Assembly: GCF_000423625.1 (NCBI RefSeq)
Contig: NZ_KE384066.1
Span: 31,121 to 95,120 of the forward strand
Length of the DNA: 64,000 nt
Direction of reading: 5' to 3'
DNA from: Pseudonocardia asaccharolytica DSM 44247 = NBRC 16224
GTDB lineage: Bacteria; Actinomycetota; Actinomycetes; Mycobacteriales; Pseudonocardiaceae
In this document: in pieces, positions 7,713 through 16,001 of the stretch
How the letters are laid out: the number at the start of each line of letters is the position of its first letter
How positions within the stretch are numbered: the stretch's first letter is position 1
Program-made: the position numbers and the translations under genes
Notes under the pieces: generated by a model
Seen by the model: the letters and a program-made list of their open reading frames with translations, nothing else
Database searches by the model: none
What the model was told of the DNA's origin: nothing

Positions 7713-8824
7713 ACCAGCGTCTGCACCTCCACGCTCAGCACCGCCGGAAGATCCCGGACGATCGGCGTCCAGCTGTCCCCGGCGTCGGCGGAGACATAGA
7801 CCTGGCCGCCGGTGGTGCCGAAGTAGACGCCGCATTCGTCGAGGGAGTCGACGGCCATCGCATCGCGCAGCACGTTGACGTAGCAGTCGCGCTGCGGGAG
7901 ACCGGTGGTCAGCGGTTCCCACTCGTCGCCGCCGGTGCGGCTGCGGTAGACGCGCAGCTTTCCCTCGGGCGGGAAGTGGTGCGAGTCGCTGGTGATCGGG
8001 ACGACGTAGACGGTGTCCGGCTCGTGCGCGTGCACGGCGATCGGGAACCCGAAATCCGTCGGCAGGTCGCCGCTGATCTCCCGCCACGACTCGCCGCCGT
8101 CGTCGCTGCGCATGACGTCCCAGTGCTTCTGCATGAACAGCACGTCGGGGCGCGACGGATGCATGGCGAGGTTGTGCACGCAGTGCCCGACCTCGGCGTC
8201 CGGGTCGGGGATGCCGCCGGAGTGCAGACCCCGGTTGGTCGGCCGCCAGGTCTTGCCGGCGTCGTCGGTGCGGAACACCCCGGCCGCGGAGATGGCCGTG
8301 ACGATCCTCCCCGGGTCGCGAGGGTCCAGGATGATCGTGTGCAGGCACATCCCGCCGGCGCCGGGCTGCCACCTCGGCCCGGAGCCGTGGCCACGCAGCC
8401 CGGAGAGCTCCTGCCAGGTCCGCCCGCCGTCCACGGAGCGGAACAGCGCGGCGTCCTCGACGCCCGCGTAGACGAGGTCCGGGTCGGTCGACGCCGGTTC
8501 GAGATGCCAGACCCGGGCAAACTCCCACGGATGCGGGGTGCCGTCGTACCACTGGTGGGTGCCCGGCACGCCGTCGTAGCCGAACTCGTTGCCGACCGGG
8601 GCCCAGCTCACGCCGCCGTCGTCGGAACGCTGCACGACCTGCCCGAACCAGCCGCTGGTCTGCGACGCATACAGCCGGTCGGGGTCGGCGGGCGAGCCCG
8701 CGACGTGATAGATCTCCCAACCCGGGAAATGCGGGCCTGCCACGTCCCACCGCTCGCGCGTGCCGTCGGAGCTCAGGACGAACGCACCCTTGCGCGTTCC
8801 GACCAGAACGCGGACTCCACTCAT
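7709..8824 (-). CDS. BNR/Asp-box beta-propeller protein (sialidase-like fold)
   Basis: A 371-aa protein, MSGVRVLVGTRKGAFVL at its start, with at least five Asp-box-type repeats: RSDDGGVSW, RSVDGGRTW, RTDDAGKTW, RSDDGGESW and VSADAGDSW. Such repeats sit between strands of a propeller. There is no signal peptide, so it should be cytosolic, unlike secreted sialidases; database names such as exo-alpha-sialidase would be misleading. It is coupled to the downstream MoaD-like gene by an ATGA overlap, which suggests joint function. The substrate or partner is unknown. Confidence 0.85.
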   Translation of the reverse strand: MSGVRVLVGTRKGAFVLSSDGTRERWDVAGPHFPGWEIYHVAGSPADPDRLYASQTSGWFGQVVQRSDDGGVSWAPVGNEFGYDGVPGTHQWYDGTPHPWEFARVWHLEPASTDPDLVYAGVEDAALFRSVDGGRTWQELSGLRGHGSGPRWQPGAGGMCLHTIILDPRDPGRIVTAISAAGVFRTDDAGKTWRPTNRGLHSGGIPDPDAEVGHCVHNLAMHPSRPDVLFMQKHWDVMRSDDGGESWREISGDLPTDFGFPIAVHAHEPDTVYVVPITSDSHHFPPEGKLRVYRSRTGGDEWEPLTTGLPQRDCYVNVLRDAMAVDSLDECGVYFGTTGGQVYVSADAGDSWTPIVRDLPAVLSVEVQTLV

Positions 8825-9082
8825 GGTCACCTCCGCCTCGTCGTCGACCTGCTGGCCGCAGGCCTCTTGAGGAGAGGACCGTCGGCAGGCCCCGAACTCA
8901 TCGCCGGCGCGGCGGATCGGTGGCCGGGACCGCTCGCCCTGACCTGCCGGCCGCGAACCCGCGCGCGGTAGCCTGCTGGTTCCACGACGCCGGATCGCAG
9001 CTCCCCACCGCCACCCGTGCGTCCCGGCCCATCGTGACCGGACGGGGCAGGTGCGATCGCGCGAGCAGTTCGGAGGGACGCC

Positions 9083-10384
9083 GTGGTGCGAGACACAGGG
9101 CCTGGTTCCGGTCCGGGCGAGATGGCCGACCTGTGGGCCGACGTGACCCCGTTGCGGCCCGTGCCCCCCGAACCTCCGCAGCCGTCCGTCGAGCCCGCCC
9201 CGGTGGACGACATCCTGCTCGGCCTGGCGCGCCGGCTGCGCGGGCGGGCCGAGAGCCAGGCGATGCTCGCCGAGCGGCTGCGCAGCAACGAGACCCGGCC
9301 CGGGGCCCTCGCCGATCTTGCCGCGCTGGCGGCGTCGCTGCGCGGCACCCGCCGCGACAGCGAGACGCTGCTGGAGCTGGGCGGCGAGACGCTCGGACCG
9401 GGGGCAGGCGCGGCGGTGCCGCTGGCCGATCTGTTGCGGGAGGCGGTGGCGGCTGCCGACGAACCGGCGCGGGTCGCCGTGGCGCCCGCGGCCTCGGGCG
9501 CCGTGGTGGCCTCGGCGGCGCGTGGCCTCGTGCAGGTGCTCGCCGAGCTGCTGGGACATGCCGCCGCCGAGAGTCCGCCCGGTGCCCGGATCGACCTGGC
9601 GAGCCGCGCGACCGGCGAGGGCGGAGTGGTGGTCGAGGTGCTGGCTCCGGGAGCGGGACTCGCGCCGGATGAGGCGGCCCACCTCGAGCGGGCGCTCAGC
9701 ACCGGACGTCCCGAGGGTCCGCGGGTGGCCGAGCGGATCGGGCTGTTCGTCGCCGCGCGGATCGCGCGCCGCTGCGGCCTGCGGGTCGACCTGCTCCCCG
9801 CCCTGGGCGCCGAGCTCCCGCTGGGGGTGGCGCTGGTCGCGGCCGTCCACTGCCCGTCGCGGCTGCTGGGCGACCGGGGTCCGGCGGGGTTCGTCGAGCC
9901 CGAGCGCCCGCGGGTCGATCGTCTGTACGACCCGCCGACGCCACAGGGTGCCGACGAGCTGTTCGGTCCGCTGGATGCGGCCGCGCTGCTTCCGACCGAC
10001 GACCTGTCCGGAACCCCGATCTACGCGGCCGTCGCGTCGGCGTGGTTCGAGCGGCCGAGCCGGTCCGGCGGGCACCGCGCCGGCGATGCGGAGCCCTCCG
10101 ACTGGAACTCCCGAGGCGATGCGGAATGGCGGGCGGCCGCGGAGCGTGCACACCGCGCGGAGCAGGTGTCGTCGCTGACCTCCAGCGGCCTGCCGCGGCG
10201 CCGGCCGGGCCAGCAGATGGTGGCACCGCCGCGGCGGGAGGCGGCGACCGCCAGGGCGGCGGCCGACCGCGTCCCGGATCTGGTGCGGTTGCGGTTGGCG
10301 TCCTATCAGCGCGGGTTGCGGGAGGGCCGGCACCGGGCCACGGAGCCGGACTCGCCGGCCTTCCCCGCCTCCCCGGCGGACTGA
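9083..10384 (+). CDS. Degenerate sensor-histidine-kinase-like protein (no membrane part)
   Basis: A 433-aa soluble protein resembling the cytoplasmic half of the nitrate/nitrite-sensing-type kinases found in actinomycete conservon operons. The ATPase-like region (about 145-260) keeps VLAELLGHAAAESPPG and RIGLFVAARIARR. The ATP-binding N-box Asn is absent (GHAAA), the G1 DxGxG is replaced by APGAG, and no phospho-acceptor His is visible at the dimerisation helices (about 44-100). The C-terminal part has SSGLPRRRPGQQM, typical of the family. GTG 9083 follows GGAGGGA. It is probably a pseudokinase or scaffold; no roadblock or GTPase partners adjoin it. Confidence 0.7.
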   Translation: MVRDTGPGSGPGEMADLWADVTPLRPVPPEPPQPSVEPAPVDDILLGLARRLRGRAESQAMLAERLRSNETRPGALADLAALAASLRGTRRDSETLLELGGETLGPGAGAAVPLADLLREAVAAADEPARVAVAPAASGAVVASAARGLVQVLAELLGHAAAESPPGARIDLASRATGEGGVVVEVLAPGAGLAPDEAAHLERALSTGRPEGPRVAERIGLFVAARIARRCGLRVDLLPALGAELPLGVALVAAVHCPSRLLGDRGPAGFVEPERPRVDRLYDPPTPQGADELFGPLDAAALLPTDDLSGTPIYAAVASAWFERPSRSGGHRAGDAEPSDWNSRGDAEWRAAAERAHRAEQVSSLTSSGLPRRRPGQQMVAPPRREAATARAAADRVPDLVRLRLASYQRGLREGRHRATEPDSPAFPASPAD

Positions 10385-10503
10385 CCCTCACCGATCGTCC
10401 AGGAGGGTGACCGGCCGATCGGGCGCTGACGATTGTGGCACCCGGTGCCGAAAAGGTACCCTCCCTCGCGACATACCGGGGTGGGAGCTGCGAAGGGGCA
10501 GGA

Positions 10504-11682
10504 ATGGCGAGCAGCAAAGAGTGGTTCGAGACGATCGCCGAGGCGCAGCGCCGGGCCAAGAAGCGGCTGCCCAGGTCGGTCTACCTGGCGCTGGTGGCGG
10601 GCGCCGAGCAGGGTCTGACCCTGAGCGACAACGTGAACGCGTTCAGCGAGCTGGGCTTCCGGCCGCATATCGCGAACCTGCCTCGGACCCGCGAGCAGGC
10701 CACCACGGTGCTGGGCCAGGACATCTCGTTCCCGGTGATCATCTCGCCGACGGGGGTGCAGGCCGTGCATCCGGAGGGCGAGGTCGCCGTCGCCAGGGCC
10801 GCCGCGGCGGCCGACACGGCGATCGGGCTGAGCTCGTTCGCCAGCCGGGCGATCGAGGACGTCGCCGCCGCCAACCCGAAGACGTTCTTCCAGATGTACT
10901 GGGTCGGGTCCCGCGACACGATACTGGCGCGGGCCGAGCGGGCCCGCAATGCCGGGGCGAAGGCCCTGATCGTCACGCTGGACTGGACGTTCGCCACCCG
11001 GCGCGACTGGGGCAGCCCGCTCATTCCCGAGAAGCTGGACCTGAAGGCGATGCTCCGGTTCGCCCCGGAGGGGATCATGCGGCCGCGCTGGCTGCTCGAC
11101 TTCGCCCGCGCCGGGCGCCTGCCCGACCTCACCACGCCCAACCTCGCCACGCCGGGCAACCCCGCGCCGACGTTCTTCGGTGCGTACGGGGAGTGGATGG
11201 GCACCCCCCTGCCGACCTGGGAAGACATCGCGTGGCTCCGTGAGCAGTGGGGCGGGCCGTTCGCGATCAAGGGAATCATCCACCCCGACGACGCGCGCCG
11301 GGCGGTGGACGCCGGCGCCACGGCCATCTCGGTGTCCAACCACGGCGGCAACAACCTCGACGGCACGCCGGCGTCGATCCGGGTGCTGCCCGGAGTCGTC
11401 GACGCAGTGGGTGACCAGATCGAGGTGCTGCAGGACGGTGGCATCCGGCGGGGCAGCGACGTGGTGAAGGCGCTGGCCCTCGGCGCGAAGGCGGTGCTGA
11501 TCGGCCGCGCCTACCTGTGGGGAATGGCCGCGGGCGGGGAGACCGGCGTCACCAACGTGCTGCAGATCCTGCGCAGCGGCATCGACGAGGCCCTGCTTGG
11601 CCTCGGCCGGTCGTCGATCCACGAGCTGTCGCGCGAGGACCTGATCATCCCGGAGGGTTTCACCCGGATGACGAAGGGCTGA
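10504..11682 (+). CDS. mftD: MftD-like FMN-dependent alpha-hydroxy-acid oxidase (pre-mycofactocin synthase type)
   Basis: A 392-aa TIM-barrel flavoprotein. It begins MASSKEWFETIAEAQRRAKK and contains ISPTGVQAVHPEGEVAVARA and the catalytic HGG in SVSNHGGNNLDGTP. It matches MftD (formerly LldD1 in mycobacteria) along its length, as I remember that sequence. MftD oxidatively deaminates the peptide-derived ring to give pre-mycofactocin, the redox cofactor precursor. ATG 10504 follows GAAGGGG. The rest of the mft cluster (mftA, B, C, E, F) is not in the window, so this is an orphan copy or a related 2-hydroxy-acid oxidase. Confidence 0.8.
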   Translation: MASSKEWFETIAEAQRRAKKRLPRSVYLALVAGAEQGLTLSDNVNAFSELGFRPHIANLPRTREQATTVLGQDISFPVIISPTGVQAVHPEGEVAVARAAAAADTAIGLSSFASRAIEDVAAANPKTFFQMYWVGSRDTILARAERARNAGAKALIVTLDWTFATRRDWGSPLIPEKLDLKAMLRFAPEGIMRPRWLLDFARAGRLPDLTTPNLATPGNPAPTFFGAYGEWMGTPLPTWEDIAWLREQWGGPFAIKGIIHPDDARRAVDAGATAISVSNHGGNNLDGTPASIRVLPGVVDAVGDQIEVLQDGGIRRGSDVVKALALGAKAVLIGRAYLWGMAAGGETGVTNVLQILRSGIDEALLGLGRSSIHELSREDLIIPEGFTRMTKG

Positions 11683-11697
11683 CCCGCTTATCGGCCA

Positions 11698-12636
11698 TCA
11701 GGCGGGCGCGGCGAGCCAGTCCGGGTAGGACGTCCAGGCCTGCAACGGCAGCCGCGTCCGGAACCGTCGCGGCGTCCCGGTGATCGGATCGGTGAACTCC
11801 AGGGTCGCGGCCAGCAGCTGCAGCGGGCGGCTGTAGTCGTCGAGGGCCTTGTCCCGCAGCACCGGGTAGAAGTGGTCGCCCAGGATCGGCACGCCCAGCC
11901 CGGCCATGTGCACGCGCAGCTGGTGGGTGCGGCCCGTGACGGGGGTGAGCCGGTAGCGGCCCAGCCCGCCGCGCCGCTCCAGCAGCTCGACGGTGGTCTC
12001 GGCGTTCGGCGGGCCCGGTAGCTCCTGCGCGGTGAGCACGCCGCGCTGCTTGACGATCCGGCTGCGGACCGTCCGGGGCAGCGCGAGCGCCGCGTCGTAC
12101 GGGGCGATGGCCTGGTAGGTCTTGCCGACGAGGCGGTCGCGGAACAGCGTCTGGTAGGCGCCCCGATGCTCGCGGCGGATCACCAGCATCAGCAGACCCG
12201 CCGTCATCCGGTCCAGCCGGTGCGCCGGGCTCAGCTCGGGGAGGTCGAGCTCGCGCCGCAACCGCACGAGAGCGGTCTGGAGGATGTGCCGGCCGCGCGG
12301 GATCGTCGAGAGAAAGTGCGGCTTGTCCACCACGAGCAGGTTCTCGTCGCGGTGCACGATGCCGATCTCGAACGGGACCGGCGGCTCGTCGGGCAGATCG
12401 CGATGGAACCACAGGAACATCTCGGGTACGAACGGGGCGTCCGGGGCCACCGGGCCGTCCACGCCGACGATCCGCCGCTCGCGCAGCATCGCGTCGATCC
12501 GGGACGGGGGGACGCGAGGAAGCCGGTCGACCAGGTGGTCCCGCAATGTCGTCCACGGCCCCTCGGCGGGCGTCCGCAGCCGGACGGCCTCGAGGCCGTG
12601 CCGCTGGGGCAGCGGCGAGCGGAGCTTGCGCCTCAT
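11698..12636 (-). CDS. RluA-family pseudouridine synthase
   Basis: A 312-aa enzyme that isomerises uridine to pseudouridine in rRNA or tRNA. The catalytic motif HRLDRMTAG is at about residues 139-147, with Asp142 as nucleophile. VTGRTHQLRVHMAGLG and LGDHFYP complete the RluA signature. The N-terminal 90 residues act as a spacer and include FHRDLPDEPP, seen in actinobacterial members. The modified site cannot be assigned. The gene is convergent with mftD, 15 bases apart. Confidence 0.92.
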   Translation of the reverse strand: MRRKLRSPLPQRHGLEAVRLRTPAEGPWTTLRDHLVDRLPRVPPSRIDAMLRERRIVGVDGPVAPDAPFVPEMFLWFHRDLPDEPPVPFEIGIVHRDENLLVVDKPHFLSTIPRGRHILQTALVRLRRELDLPELSPAHRLDRMTAGLLMLVIRREHRGAYQTLFRDRLVGKTYQAIAPYDAALALPRTVRSRIVKQRGVLTAQELPGPPNAETTVELLERRGGLGRYRLTPVTGRTHQLRVHMAGLGVPILGDHFYPVLRDKALDDYSRPLQLLAATLEFTDPITGTPRRFRTRLPLQAWTSYPDWLAAPA

Positions 12637-12723
12637 CGGCTGCGAGCCTACTGTCCGCGCCCGGCCGATGATCCGCTCGGGCGGTTAGGCCCGACAGCGG
12701 CGTTGCCGGGGAAGGGAGACGTC

Positions 12724-13698
12724 GTGACCTGCGTGCGACCCGTCCCCACGTTCGCCGACGTCGAGGCCGCGGCACGGACCCTCGCCGGGATTGCGCACCG
12801 CACCCCGGTGGCCACGTCCGCCACCCTGGACCGGCGCACCGGCGCCCGGCTGTTTCTCAAGTGCGAGAACCTGCAGCGCGCCGGGGCGTTCAAGTTCCGG
12901 GGCGCGTTCACGGCGCTGTCGCGGCTGGATCCGCAGCAGCGCCGGGCCGGGGTGTTGACCTACTCCTCGGGCAACCACGCCCAGGCGGTCGCGCTGGCCG
13001 CGCGCGAGCTCGGTATCCCCGCGACCATCGTGATGCCCACTGACGCGCCCGAGTCGAAGGTCGCGGCCACCCGCGGCTACGGCGCCGAGATCGTCGGCTA
13101 TGACCGGTACACCGTCGACCGGGAGGCGCTCGGCGCCGAGCTCGCCCGCGACCGGGGCGCCACGCTGATCCCGCCCTACGACCATCCCGATGTCATCGCG
13201 GGGCAGGGCACCGCCACCCTCGAGCTGCTCGACGAGGCCGGCGAGCTCGATGCGCTGTTCGTCTGCCTCGGCGGGGGCGGGCTGCTGGCCGGGGCGACCC
13301 TCGCGGTGCGCGCTCGGTCGCCGCGCACCCGGATCTACGGTGTGGAGCCCGCCGCGGGTGACGACGGGAAGCGCTCCCTGCGCGCCGGCGAGATCGTGCG
13401 TATCGACGTGCCGCGCACCATCGCCGACGGCGCGCAGACCCAGCACCTCGGCCGGTATCCGTTCGCAATCATCCGCGACGGCGTCGACGACATCCTCACC
13501 GTCCCCGATGACGCGCTCATCGACTGCATGCGGTTCTTCGCCGCCCGGATGAAACTGGTCGTCGAGCCCACCGGCTGCCTGGCCATGGCCGGCGCTCTGG
13601 CACAGGCGGGCGACCTCGCGGGGCAGCGCGTCGGGGTGATCGTCAGCGGCGGGAACATCGACCTGGACCGGTTCGCGCGACTGATCGCCCCCGGCTGA
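12724..13698 (+). CDS. PLP-dependent threonine/serine dehydratase-like enzyme
   Basis: A 324-aa fold-type II PLP enzyme. Lys57 in AFKFRGA is the Schiff-base lysine; SSGNHAQAVA and the phosphate-binding GGGGLLAG are intact. It has no C-terminal ACT-like regulatory domain, so it is the short catabolic type that makes 2-oxobutyrate or pyruvate plus ammonia. A serine/threonine racemase or 3-hydroxyaspartate lyase role is possible in this subfamily. GTG 12724 follows GAAGGGAG by 5 nt. The gene ends just before the large hairpin shared with the gas-vesicle operon. Confidence 0.88.
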   Translation: MTCVRPVPTFADVEAAARTLAGIAHRTPVATSATLDRRTGARLFLKCENLQRAGAFKFRGAFTALSRLDPQQRRAGVLTYSSGNHAQAVALAARELGIPATIVMPTDAPESKVAATRGYGAEIVGYDRYTVDREALGAELARDRGATLIPPYDHPDVIAGQGTATLELLDEAGELDALFVCLGGGGLLAGATLAVRARSPRTRIYGVEPAAGDDGKRSLRAGEIVRIDVPRTIADGAQTQHLGRYPFAIIRDGVDDILTVPDDALIDCMRFFAARMKLVVEPTGCLAMAGALAQAGDLAGQRVGVIVSGGNIDLDRFARLIAPG

Positions 13699-13708
13699 CC
13701 GCAGCCGC

Positions 13709-13773
13709 CCGCCCCCCGGCATGGTGGCTTTACTCCGGTCGGACCGGAGTAAAGCCACCATGCCGGGGGGCGG
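13709..13773. repeat. 65-bp perfect hairpin between convergent genes
   Basis: Two 32-bp perfect arms around a single G at 13741; the arms contain GGTGGCTTTACTCCGGTC. It separates the dehydratase gene from the gas-vesicle operon and includes the TAA stop of gvpK (13730-13732). It is the right size and place for a bidirectional terminator, though it has no U-tract. Confidence 0.9.
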
Positions 13774-14062
13774 CGTCGTCGGGCGGGGAGAGCAGGTGCC
13801 CCAGCGGTCCGAGGTCGAGGTCGAGGTCCTCGGGACGCAGCCCGAAATGCTCGCGCAGCTCGGTCATCGCCTCCTCCAGCCGCATCAGACCGAGGCCGAG
13901 CCGCTCCACCGTCTCCTCCGGCAGATCCCCCGCATCGACCCGCCGCAGCGCCTGGCGCTCCATCAGCTGGCGGATCAGCTCGACGATGGTCAGGACCAGC
14001 CGACCGAGGTCGCGGCCCACCGACTCGGCATCGGTCTCGATGCGGGCAGGCAGCCGGGTCAT
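13730..14062 (-). CDS. gvpK: Gas vesicle protein GvpK
   Basis: A 110-aa GvpK-family protein, last gene of the operon. The family segment DAESVGRDLGRLVLTIVELI is near the N-terminus, then LMERQALRRVDAGDL. GvpK is needed for vesicle assembly; its exact role is not settled. ATG 14062 overlaps the gvpS stop (ATGA). The last 14 or so residues (APRHGGFTPVRPE) are encoded by the 65-bp hairpin, so the natural C-terminus was probably replaced or extended when that element arrived. Confidence 0.93.
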   Translation of the reverse strand: MTRLPARIETDAESVGRDLGRLVLTIVELIRQLMERQALRRVDAGDLPEETVERLGLGLMRLEEAMTELREHFGLRPEDLDLDLGPLGHLLSPPDDAAPRHGGFTPVRPE

Positions 14063-14241
14063 TCCGGGCCCTCGTCCACCAGCGTCTGGACCGAGCTGAT
14101 CAGCGCCCGCAGCGAGACGTGCACCAGATCGACCTCGGCGAGCGAGATGGTGAGCTCACCGGTGAGCACGACGCCGCCGGCGAGCAGCCGATCGAGGATG
14201 TCGACGAGGGCGACGTGGTCGTCGGTTCCGGCGAGCGTCAC
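14059..14241 (-). CDS. gvpS: Gas vesicle protein GvpS (GvpA/J-like)
   Basis: A 60-aa member of the GvpA/J/M/S family, with DILDRLLAGGVVLTGELTIS followed by VDLVHVSLRALISSV. This is a minimal version of the amphipathic GvpA fold. The short length and its place between gvpL and gvpK match GvpS of streptomycete clusters. It may sit at vesicle tips or help nucleation; this is inferred from family position. Both ends overlap neighbours by ATGA. Confidence 0.88.
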   Translation of the reverse strand: MTLAGTDDHVALVDILDRLLAGGVVLTGELTISLAEVDLVHVSLRALISSVQTLVDEGPE

Positions 14242-15014
14242 GTCTCCTCCAGGGTGGCGAACGAGTACGGCGCCCAGGGGCCGGTCAGCTGCAGCCGCAG
14301 TCCGGGCGCCCCACGCTCCTCGACCAGCCTGCGCACGGCGGCCTCGCCCGCGTTCTCGACGAGGTAGGCGGCGTTGAGCACCATCTCGTCGCGGGAACCG
14401 GTCAGCTGCGGGTCCTGGGGCGGGTAGCGGCGGTTCGCGACGGCGAGCCCAGCAAGCTCCTCGTGCAGCCGCGAGGCCGCGTCCGCGGCCGACCGGCGCG
14501 ACTCGGCGGCCCGGTTACGGGCGGCGCGGCGCCGCATCAGGTAGGCCGTGCCGGGTCCGGCTTCGCTCGGGGCCGGTGGCTGCGGCTCGGCGGCCTGCGG
14601 CTCCTCGGCGGCCTGCGGGGCGGCAAACGCCTTCACCCCCCATTCGGTGCGCCCGCGGACCCGCTCCAGCGCGGCGGTGAACGCGGCGGCGCGCTCGTCG
14701 AGGAGCGCGCGCACATTGGCGTCGTCGAGGTAGACCGTGGCCAGCCGCACCGGCGCGATCGGGTGGTGGCGCGCCACGGTGTCGACCACGGCGTGGTGGG
14801 CGCGGGCGGTGTCCGCGAGCCAGCCGAGGTCCTCGAGGTTGTGCCGCAGGGCGTCCTCACCGAACTCGCCGGCGTCGACCGAGCTGGCCACCGCCGCGAG
14901 TGCCCCGGACCCGACGGCGCGCACCAGCGTGCCGCCGACCCCGGCGACGGCCGGCAGGTCCGCGGCGAGCGCCGCGTCGCCGATCGCGTAGACGTACACC
15001 GCGTCGTCAGACAT
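14238..15014 (-). CDS. gvpL: Gas vesicle protein GvpL/GvpF family
   Basis: A 258-aa protein with the family start DDAVYVYAIGD and central HHAVVDTVARHHPIAPVRLA. A Glu/Ala/Pro-rich insert at about residues 148-168 interrupts the middle. The second copy of this family is GvpF further upstream. GvpF/L proteins bind GvpA monomers and act early in assembly. Its start overlaps gvpJ by 8 nt and its stop overlaps gvpS (ATGA), so translation is coupled. Confidence 0.93.
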   Translation of the reverse strand: MSDDAVYVYAIGDAALAADLPAVAGVGGTLVRAVGSGALAAVASSVDAGEFGEDALRHNLEDLGWLADTARAHHAVVDTVARHHPIAPVRLATVYLDDANVRALLDERAAAFTAALERVRGRTEWGVKAFAAPQAAEEPQAAEPQPPAPSEAGPGTAYLMRRRAARNRAAESRRSAADAASRLHEELAGLAVANRRYPPQDPQLTGSRDEMVLNAAYLVENAGEAAVRRLVEERGAPGLRLQLTGPWAPYSFATLEET

Positions 15015-15387
15015 CGTCTGCTCGCTCGGGCTCGTGGTGCCGGTCCGGGGGTTTCGTGCCGTCCCCGTCCGCCGCGCGCGCCTCCAGGGCTTCGATCCGC
15101 TCCCGGAGCTGCCGGTTCTCCTTGGTGAGGTCGCGATGACCGGAGCTCAGCGACGGGTCGTGCTCCCACCAGTCGATGCCCATCTCCCTGGCCTTGTCGA
15201 CCGAGGCGACCAGCAGCCGGATCTTGATCGTCAGCAGCTCGATGTCGAGCACGTTCACCCGGATGTCCCCGGCGATGACGATTCCCTTGTCGAGAACGCG
15301 CTCGAGGATGTCGGCCAGGTTGGCCGACTCCTGCCGGTGCGCCGGAGGATCGGCCCGGTTGGGGACCGGCAGCCCGCCCCGCGTCAC
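15007..15387 (-). CDS. gvpJ: Gas vesicle protein GvpJ (GvpA-like)
   Basis: A 126-aa protein whose GvpA-like core reads ANLADILERVLDKGIVIAGD and then LLTIKIRLLVASVDKA, followed by MGIDWWEHDPSLSS and a charged tail. That WWEHDP tail marks the GvpJ type in actinomycetes. GvpJ is a minor component thought to form vesicle tips. The GTG start at 15387 overlaps the TGA of gvpO (GTGA). An upstream extension in the same frame is possible but would overlap gvpO. Confidence 0.88.
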   Translation of the reverse strand: MTRGGLPVPNRADPPAHRQESANLADILERVLDKGIVIAGDIRVNVLDIELLTIKIRLLVASVDKAREMGIDWWEHDPSLSSGHRDLTKENRQLRERIEALEARAADGDGTKPPDRHHEPERADDV

Positions 15388-15746
15388 CGGGTCTCCCGGT
15401 TCACCTGGCTGCGCGTATAGCGGCAGGTCCGGCGGTAGGAGATCAGCTCGCCGTCGGGCTCGAGCCGCACCACATAGTTCGCGAGGATGTCGGTCGAGTC
15501 CGGGATCCGGCGGGTCTCGACCACCTCGACGCCGACCTGCCAGCCGTCGTCGCAGCGCTCCACCGAGATGACGCATTCCGGCTCCCGCCCGGTGAAGGCC
15601 GCGACCGTCGCCGCCGCCTTGCGCGCCGCCGACTCCGCCGGGCCGTACTGCCCGTTACGTCCCGCTCCGCCGCGGGCGCGGACGTCCGGCTGCTCCGGTC
15701 TGCGCCGCCGCGGGCGGGGTGTCTCCCGTCGCTCCTCCTCGACCAC
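15384..15746 (-). CDS. gvpO: Gas vesicle protein GvpO
   Basis: GvpO-family protein with ESAARKAAATVAAFTGREPE, DDGWQVGVEVVE and NYVVRLEPDGELISYRR. The chosen GTG at 15746 gives 120 aa and follows GGAG on the minus strand. An ATG at 15821 would add 25 residues but overlap gvpG. GvpO is required for vesicle formation in haloarchaea and is associated with expression there; its role in actinomycetes is inferred. Here it lies after gvpG rather than at the head of the cluster. Confidence 0.85.
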   Translation of the reverse strand: MVEEERRETPRPRRRRPEQPDVRARGGAGRNGQYGPAESAARKAAATVAAFTGREPECVISVERCDDGWQVGVEVVETRRIPDSTDILANYVVRLEPDGELISYRRTCRYTRSQVNRETR

Positions 15747-15766
15747 CGCGCTCCACTCCTCGCCGG

Positions 15767-15997
15767 TCAGTCCCGGCGGTGCATGAGCCGCTGCAGCAGC
15801 TCGTTCTCCAACTCGGCGCATTCCTCCTCCGGCAGCCTGCCGGTGCGGCGCGCCTCGTCGATCTGCTCCAACTCGGTCCGGATCCGGGCCGGGTCGTAGT
15901 ACTGCTCCTCGGCCTGCTCGTGGATCCGCCTGGACAGCCAGACGACGCCCCGGACCGGAGTCAGAGGCAGGCCGAGCAGCCCGGTCAGCAGTCCCAT
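15767..15997 (-). CDS. gvpG: Gas vesicle protein GvpG
   Basis: A 76-aa GvpG-family protein, MGLLTGLLGLPLTPVRGVVW at its start, then a predicted helix rich in Glu and Arg (IHEQAEEQYYDPARIRTELE). GvpG is an accessory protein that interacts with GvpF/L in other systems. It starts 4 bases after the gvpF stop. Length and order (F then G) match other actinobacterial gvp clusters. Confidence 0.92.
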   Translation of the reverse strand: MGLLTGLLGLPLTPVRGVVWLSRRIHEQAEEQYYDPARIRTELEQIDEARRTGRLPEEECAELENELLQRLMHRRD

Positions 15998-16001
15998 CGG
16001 C

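Noticed and set aside
7709..8824. Secreted sialidase
   Set aside because: No signal peptide and no sialidase catalytic set; only the propeller Asp-box repeats match.
13709..13773. CRISPR or att-like site
   Set aside because: One hairpin with no spacer series; no integrase gene and no tRNA nearby.
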